Below are positions 60,199 through 64,000 of a stretch of DNA of 64,000 bases, piece after piece (the first letter of the stretch is position 1; the number at the start of each line of letters is the position of its first letter). The position numbers and the translations under genes were made by a program. The DNA is from Acetivibrio sp964564015 (GTDB taxonomy: Bacteria; Bacillota; Clostridia; Acetivibrionales; Acetivibrionaceae), in assembly GCA_964564015.1 (NCBI GenBank), contig CAZLZR010000007.1:1-64000 (forward strand), in the 5' to 3' direction. The notes below the pieces were generated by a model. The model ran no database searches, was not told the origin of the DNA, and saw only the letters and a list, made by a program, of their open reading frames with translations.

Positions 60199-61491
60199 AT
60201 GAACAACAAAGTACTGGCGATAATTCTTGTAGTCTTTCTTTTTGGTGCTGCATGGTATACTGTAGCTCAAAAGTCTGCATATTTACCGCAGGAGTATGGT
60301 GACAGTATTACCCAGGCAAGGGATAATGCGAAAAAGGGTATGTACAAAAAGGCTATAGCGAATTATAAAGAGGCGTTGAGTGTTAAAAGTGATGACATTA
60401 ATATTCAACTTGAGCTTGCTAATGTCTATTTAACCTCCGGAGATGACAGAGGTTTTGTCAGATACTGTAACAATTTAACAAAGTCTTTCCCCAAAAACGA
60501 AGAGCCTTATAATGCTCTGGCAGAGTATTACAATAAAGCTTCGGAATATGTTGATTGCTATAAAGTAATTAATAATGCAAAAAGAAGAAAGATTTCATCG
60601 GAAACCTTAAGCAATATAGAGAAGGAAATAAAGTATAAATACGAAACCATGCATAAAACCTTTAGTGATGTTAAAGTGTTCAATGAGGGAATGTGTCCTG
60701 TTAAGATAAAAGAAAAATGGGGATTTGTCAATGAGGCTGGAAGTGTTGCAATAAGCTCTTATTATCAGGATGCAGGTGTTTTTACTGGAGGAATTGCAGC
60801 TGTAAAGACAGAAAAGGAGACGTTTTTTATTAACACCAAAGGTGAAAGAGAAATGGTTCCGGAAGAGAACTTTGATACTTTAGGAAGTTTCAGAGAAGTG
60901 GCGGCTGCTTCACAGAATGGAAAATACTTCTATGTGGATAAGGATTTTAATAAAAAGTTTGGTGACTATGATTTTGCAAGCAATTTCAGCAATAAAGTTG
61001 CAGCTGTTAAAAAATTTGATAAGTGGGCGCTAATTGATATTACGGGAAAAGAATTAACCGGATATAATTATGAAGACATAAAACTTGACGAAAAGGGCAA
61101 TTGCTTTAGAAACGGTGTGGCTTTTGTCAAGGAAAATGGTAAGTATTATATGGTAGACAGCACCGGAACCAAGATAACTGATTCTGCTTATGATGATGTA
61201 TGTCCATTTTCATCATCTGAACCCACAGCAGTAAAAATAGGCAATTTGTGGGGGTTTGTTGATAACACAGGTAACGTTGTTATTAAACCTCACTATGAGG
61301 GTGCAAAATCCTTTAATAATGGACTTGCAGCTGTAAAAACAGGCGATCTATGGGGTTATATAACTATTGATGATAACATTGTAATTCCTGCGAAGTATGA
61401 AGATGCAATCGGCTTTTCAGATAAGGGTGCCGCATGTGTGAAGGTAAATGATGTTTGGGTGGTTATCAAATTGTGTGAATACATGAGCTAA
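60199..61491 (+). CDS. Membrane-anchored TPR and WG-repeat protein
   Basis: A 430-aa protein. ATG 60199 has GAGG 8 bases upstream; the in-frame GTG at 60190 overlaps that site. A TM helix (about 5-22) is followed by TPR-like helices (about 40-140, YKKAIANYKEAL) and then WG repeats (about 165-420, e.g. LWGFVDNTGNVVIKPHYE). Its module types link it with the WG lipoprotein at 11541. Function unknown; it precedes the FHA and phosphatase genes. Confidence 0.8.
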   Translation: MNNKVLAIILVVFLFGAAWYTVAQKSAYLPQEYGDSITQARDNAKKGMYKKAIANYKEALSVKSDDINIQLELANVYLTSGDDRGFVRYCNNLTKSFPKNEEPYNALAEYYNKASEYVDCYKVINNAKRRKISSETLSNIEKEIKYKYETMHKTFSDVKVFNEGMCPVKIKEKWGFVNEAGSVAISSYYQDAGVFTGGIAAVKTEKETFFINTKGEREMVPEENFDTLGSFREVAAASQNGKYFYVDKDFNKKFGDYDFASNFSNKVAAVKKFDKWALIDITGKELTGYNYEDIKLDEKGNCFRNGVAFVKENGKYYMVDSTGTKITDSAYDDVCPFSSSEPTAVKIGNLWGFVDNTGNVVIKPHYEGAKSFNNGLAAVKTGDLWGYITIDDNIVIPAKYEDAIGFSDKGAACVKVNDVWVVIKLCEYMS

Positions 61492-61506
61492 TGATGGAGG
61501 ATATTT

Positions 61507-62970
61507 ATGGAAAATAATAATTTTGCTTATGAAAATCAGGGTACAATAAGCTTCTTAGTGTATAATTTAAGCGACGATGATGTGATCGATACAATAACAT
61601 CCGGGATGCTTCTGAACAATAGGATTGATGCATTGATTCCATATACTTTTTCTCAACTTAACACAAAAAGAAGTTTCAAATATAATGTGACATCAAAAGT
61701 AACCTTAAAGAACTATTTTACAGGTACCGTAAATAAAAAAATGCTTGTTGGAGTTCTCAAGGGGATAACCAATGCTATAATGGAATCGGAAGAATATCTA
61801 ATTAGTGCGGATAAATTTGTTTTTGATCCTGAATTAATATTTGTTGATGTCTCAAATTATACTTCTTTTCTGGTGTGTTTACCTTTAGAAAACCGTAATT
61901 CTGATATTGTATCGGTGGGAGAGTTTATAAAAAGTATAATGTACAGTGTTAAGTTTGATCAATCTGAAGATTGTGATTATGTAGCTCAAATAATCAGCTT
62001 TTTGAATGGTGCAACATTTTCAATTTCGAATTTTAATAAATTGCTAAATGACCTTACGGCACATGATAGCAAACAGGTTGTTATGAAACAACCGCCAATA
62101 ATTCCAAATATTGAACCGGCGGATCAAAATCAGGGGTTAAACATGCCGCAGCCTTCAATTGCCAAAATAGAGCAGGTTCAAAAAAACAACTCTACTCACA
62201 AGCTAGAACCAAAGAAGGAGCCGATGCAACCACCAAAGCCGGCAATTGAAAAACAGGTAAAACAGGAACAGAAACCTCCGATGCCTAAATCCAATATGGG
62301 ATTTGAGGTACCCGGTATGCAAGGCAAAGTATTTGCTGATGAGCAAAAAGCCGATAATGCTAAAAAGAAGGATAAGAAAGGTGGATTTTTCTCGTCAATA
62401 TTTGGTGGAGATAAGAAAAACGAGGAGAAAAATGATGGAGATGTTAATACCAATCCAAGTCCCAAAAATCCACCCCCCCAAAATCCAATCTTTAACAACC
62501 AGAATAGTAGAGTAGAAATTACGCCTGTCAAGATTTCTGAAAACCAGGAAAAACCTCAGGGTATTCATCAGGTATTAATACCTTTGGAGGAAAGTGAATA
62601 CGAAAGAACTACTATTCTAAATCCACAGGCACCTATCAGTCCTGATAATGCGGCTATTGTGAAGAATCAGAATGTGTTACCTTACCTGGTAAGAAAGAAG
62701 ACGGATGAGAAAATCGTTATTAACAAAGCCTTTTTCAAGATGGGCAAGGAACCGGATTATGTAGATTATTTGTGCGATAATAATCCTGCTGTCAGTCGTA
62801 GTCATGCAGATATTATTACTAGAAACAATGAATATTTTATAAGAGACAATAATTCTACAAATGGAACTTTCGTAAATAAGGTAAGAATTGTTGGCAATCA
62901 GGAAGTTAAAATAAAGCACGAAGATGTAATAACACTTGCAGATGAAGTTTTTGAGTTCAGAATATATTAA
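61507..62970 (+). CDS. FHA-domain protein with DUF6382-like N-terminus
   Basis: A 487-aa cytoplasmic protein. The N-terminal domain (about 1-190) looks like the DUF6382 domain often fused to FHA domains in Clostridia. The middle (about 195-370) is Pro/Lys/Asn-rich and disordered, with a basic patch KKKDKKGGFFSS. The C-terminal FHA domain (about 400-487) has MGKEPDYVDY, SRSHADI and NSTNGTFVN. It should bind phospho-threonine, probably made by the kinase at 46593. GGAGG precedes the ATG. Confidence 0.82.
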   Translation: MENNNFAYENQGTISFLVYNLSDDDVIDTITSGMLLNNRIDALIPYTFSQLNTKRSFKYNVTSKVTLKNYFTGTVNKKMLVGVLKGITNAIMESEEYLISADKFVFDPELIFVDVSNYTSFLVCLPLENRNSDIVSVGEFIKSIMYSVKFDQSEDCDYVAQIISFLNGATFSISNFNKLLNDLTAHDSKQVVMKQPPIIPNIEPADQNQGLNMPQPSIAKIEQVQKNNSTHKLEPKKEPMQPPKPAIEKQVKQEQKPPMPKSNMGFEVPGMQGKVFADEQKADNAKKKDKKGGFFSSIFGGDKKNEEKNDGDVNTNPSPKNPPPQNPIFNNQNSRVEITPVKISENQEKPQGIHQVLIPLEESEYERTTILNPQAPISPDNAAIVKNQNVLPYLVRKKTDEKIVINKAFFKMGKEPDYVDYLCDNNPAVSRSHADIITRNNEYFIRDNNSTNGTFVNKVRIVGNQEVKIKHEDVITLADEVFEFRIY

Positions 62971-63034
62971 GCATATGAGTGAAATAGCCGTAGAAAGCTT
63001 ATTTCGCCATTGCCAAGTTTGGTAGGTATAAGGA

Positions 63035-63802
63035 ATGAAGTTGATAACAGTTGCAGTTTCCGATATAGGTATATCAAGAAAGGTTAATCAGGACTCAGTG
63101 TACTCTAATGCCAGAATGATTAAGAATACAGAGGTGGCATTTTCTGTCGTGTGTGATGGAATGGGTGGGTTATCCGAGGGTGAGGTGGCAAGCGCATCCG
63201 TTGTTAATGCCTTTTCTACTTGGTTCAATACTGTGTTTCCTCAAATTTGTGAAGATGAGATTGACTTTGAAGAATTAAAACTCCAATGGAGTAAAATTGT
63301 ATATGAACAGAATAAATACCTTATGGATTATGGAGTGTCTAAAAATATAAGGCTGGGAACAACCTTGACCGCATTACTGATAGTTGACGGAAAGTATTAT
63401 GGTGTTCATGTAGGCGATTCCAGAATTTACGAAATATCTGACAGGGTATATCAGATAACAAATGATCATACACTTGTTGCAAGGGACGTCAGGCTGGGTA
63501 ATCTTACACCGGAACAAGCCCGAAAAGATCCTAGGCAAAATATTCTTTTGCAGTGTATAGGTGCGTCTGATGCTGTTGAACCGGATTTTTTATACGGAAA
63601 TGCGGAGAAAGACACAGTATATTTGCTTTGTTCTGATGGCTTCAGACATGTTATTTCAGACGATGAGATTTATTCAAACTTGAATTGTTTCCAATTGGTA
63701 AGTGAGGATGAGATGATTAAGAAAGCCAATTACCTTATAGATCTTAATAAATCAAGAATGGAAAAAGACAATATATCGGCAATATTGATAAGAACCTTTT
63801 AG
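63035..63802 (+). CDS. PP2C-family Ser/Thr phosphatase
   Basis: A 255-aa protein with the PP2C metal-site motifs: DIGISRKVNQDS (start), VVCDGMGGLSEGE (about 36-48), GVHVGDSRIYEI (about 126-137), CSDGFRHVISD (about 202) and EKDNISAILI (near the end). It is expected to reverse the action of the Ser/Thr kinase at 46593. Start at ATG 63035 with TATAAGGA directly upstream. The end of the window follows without another clear gene. Confidence 0.9.
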   Translation: MKLITVAVSDIGISRKVNQDSVYSNARMIKNTEVAFSVVCDGMGGLSEGEVASASVVNAFSTWFNTVFPQICEDEIDFEELKLQWSKIVYEQNKYLMDYGVSKNIRLGTTLTALLIVDGKYYGVHVGDSRIYEISDRVYQITNDHTLVARDVRLGNLTPEQARKDPRQNILLQCIGASDAVEPDFLYGNAEKDTVYLLCSDGFRHVISDDEIYSNLNCFQLVSEDEMIKKANYLIDLNKSRMEKDNISAILIRTF

Positions 63803-64000
63803 AGTCGCATACTTTTTGCTAAATCAGGCAGCGAATTAATAAACTTTGCCCATTTCTCTTAATCTCAGAGTCTTTCTTTTCAATTGTTCTTCTTGCCTTA
63901 TGCCTGAATCTGTGTTAATTTGTATATGTTTCTAACAAATTAAGAATACAATAGATTACCAATTGTGATAAAATACAATTATGTCTATTATGGATGTTGT

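Noticed and set aside
63803..63913. Reverse-strand gene fragment ending near 63835
   Set aside because: The reverse strand gives about 28 protein-like codons ending in LREMGKVY, but a stop lies just upstream and there is no start; too little to call a gene or pseudogene.

Overview
The window reads as a low-GC, AT-rich Gram-positive genome of the anaerobic cellulolytic Clostridia type. The Acetivibrio / former Clostridium thermocellum-clariflavum group is my best guess, by inference: there is a multi-cohesin, CBM2-bearing scaffoldin, an S-layer (SLH) protein, many lipoproteins and strong AGGAGG-type ribosome binding sites. Every gene I accept lies on the + strand.

Layout. (1) 0.4-9.7 kb: a divergent Tad-like pilus/secretion operon. 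It encodes a CpaB-like protein, two MinD/TadZ-like proteins with non-canonical P-loops, a CpaF-like ATPase, one polypeptide joining two TadB/TadC-type platform domains, and four small single-TM proteins. (2) 10-18.7 kb: a putative polymorphic toxin with a type VII (T7SS) N-terminal domain, a WG-repeat lipoprotein, two tandem stalk-domain paralogues and a 1121-aa secreted protein. (3) 19.1-31.4 kb: an unusual T7SS locus. It has a TadZ-like membrane protein, an EssC-type triple ATPase, a LytTR regulator with an Asp-to-Glu change at the phosphoacceptor, an EspG-like candidate, a YukD/EsaB protein, three WXG100 proteins, a small helical protein, and a cell-wall hydrolase carrying the same N-terminal domain as the toxin. 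EssA, EssB and EsaA are not recognisable. (4) 31.5-43.7 kb: two lipoproteins, a WXG100 gene remnant, the scaffoldin (5 cohesins, 2 CBM2), small hypothetical genes, a colicin-immunity-like protein, leuCD and an SLH protein with five novel repeats. (5) 43.8-63.8 kb: an FHA-FHA-ABC transporter, a Ser/Thr kinase with an extracellular propeller, a complete classical Tad pilus operon (TadZ, TadA, TadB, TadC, Flp, TadE, TadG-like, prepilin peptidase), a TPR/WG protein, an FHA protein and a PP2C phosphatase.

How the parts may work together (inference). Two Tad-type machines flank a T7SS, and phosphoprotein signalling genes (kinase, FHA readers, phosphatase) surround the second Tad operon. Three promoters (before the toxin, the first stalk protein and the WXG100 operon) carry 9-bp direct repeats at 21-bp periodicity just upstream of the -35, the architecture of LytTR-family binding sites. 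This suggests that the LytTR regulator inside the T7SS locus controls the system and its substrates. A second duplicated promoter precedes the second stalk gene and the TadZ-like/EssC operon. No tRNA, rRNA, CRISPR array or insertion sequence was seen.
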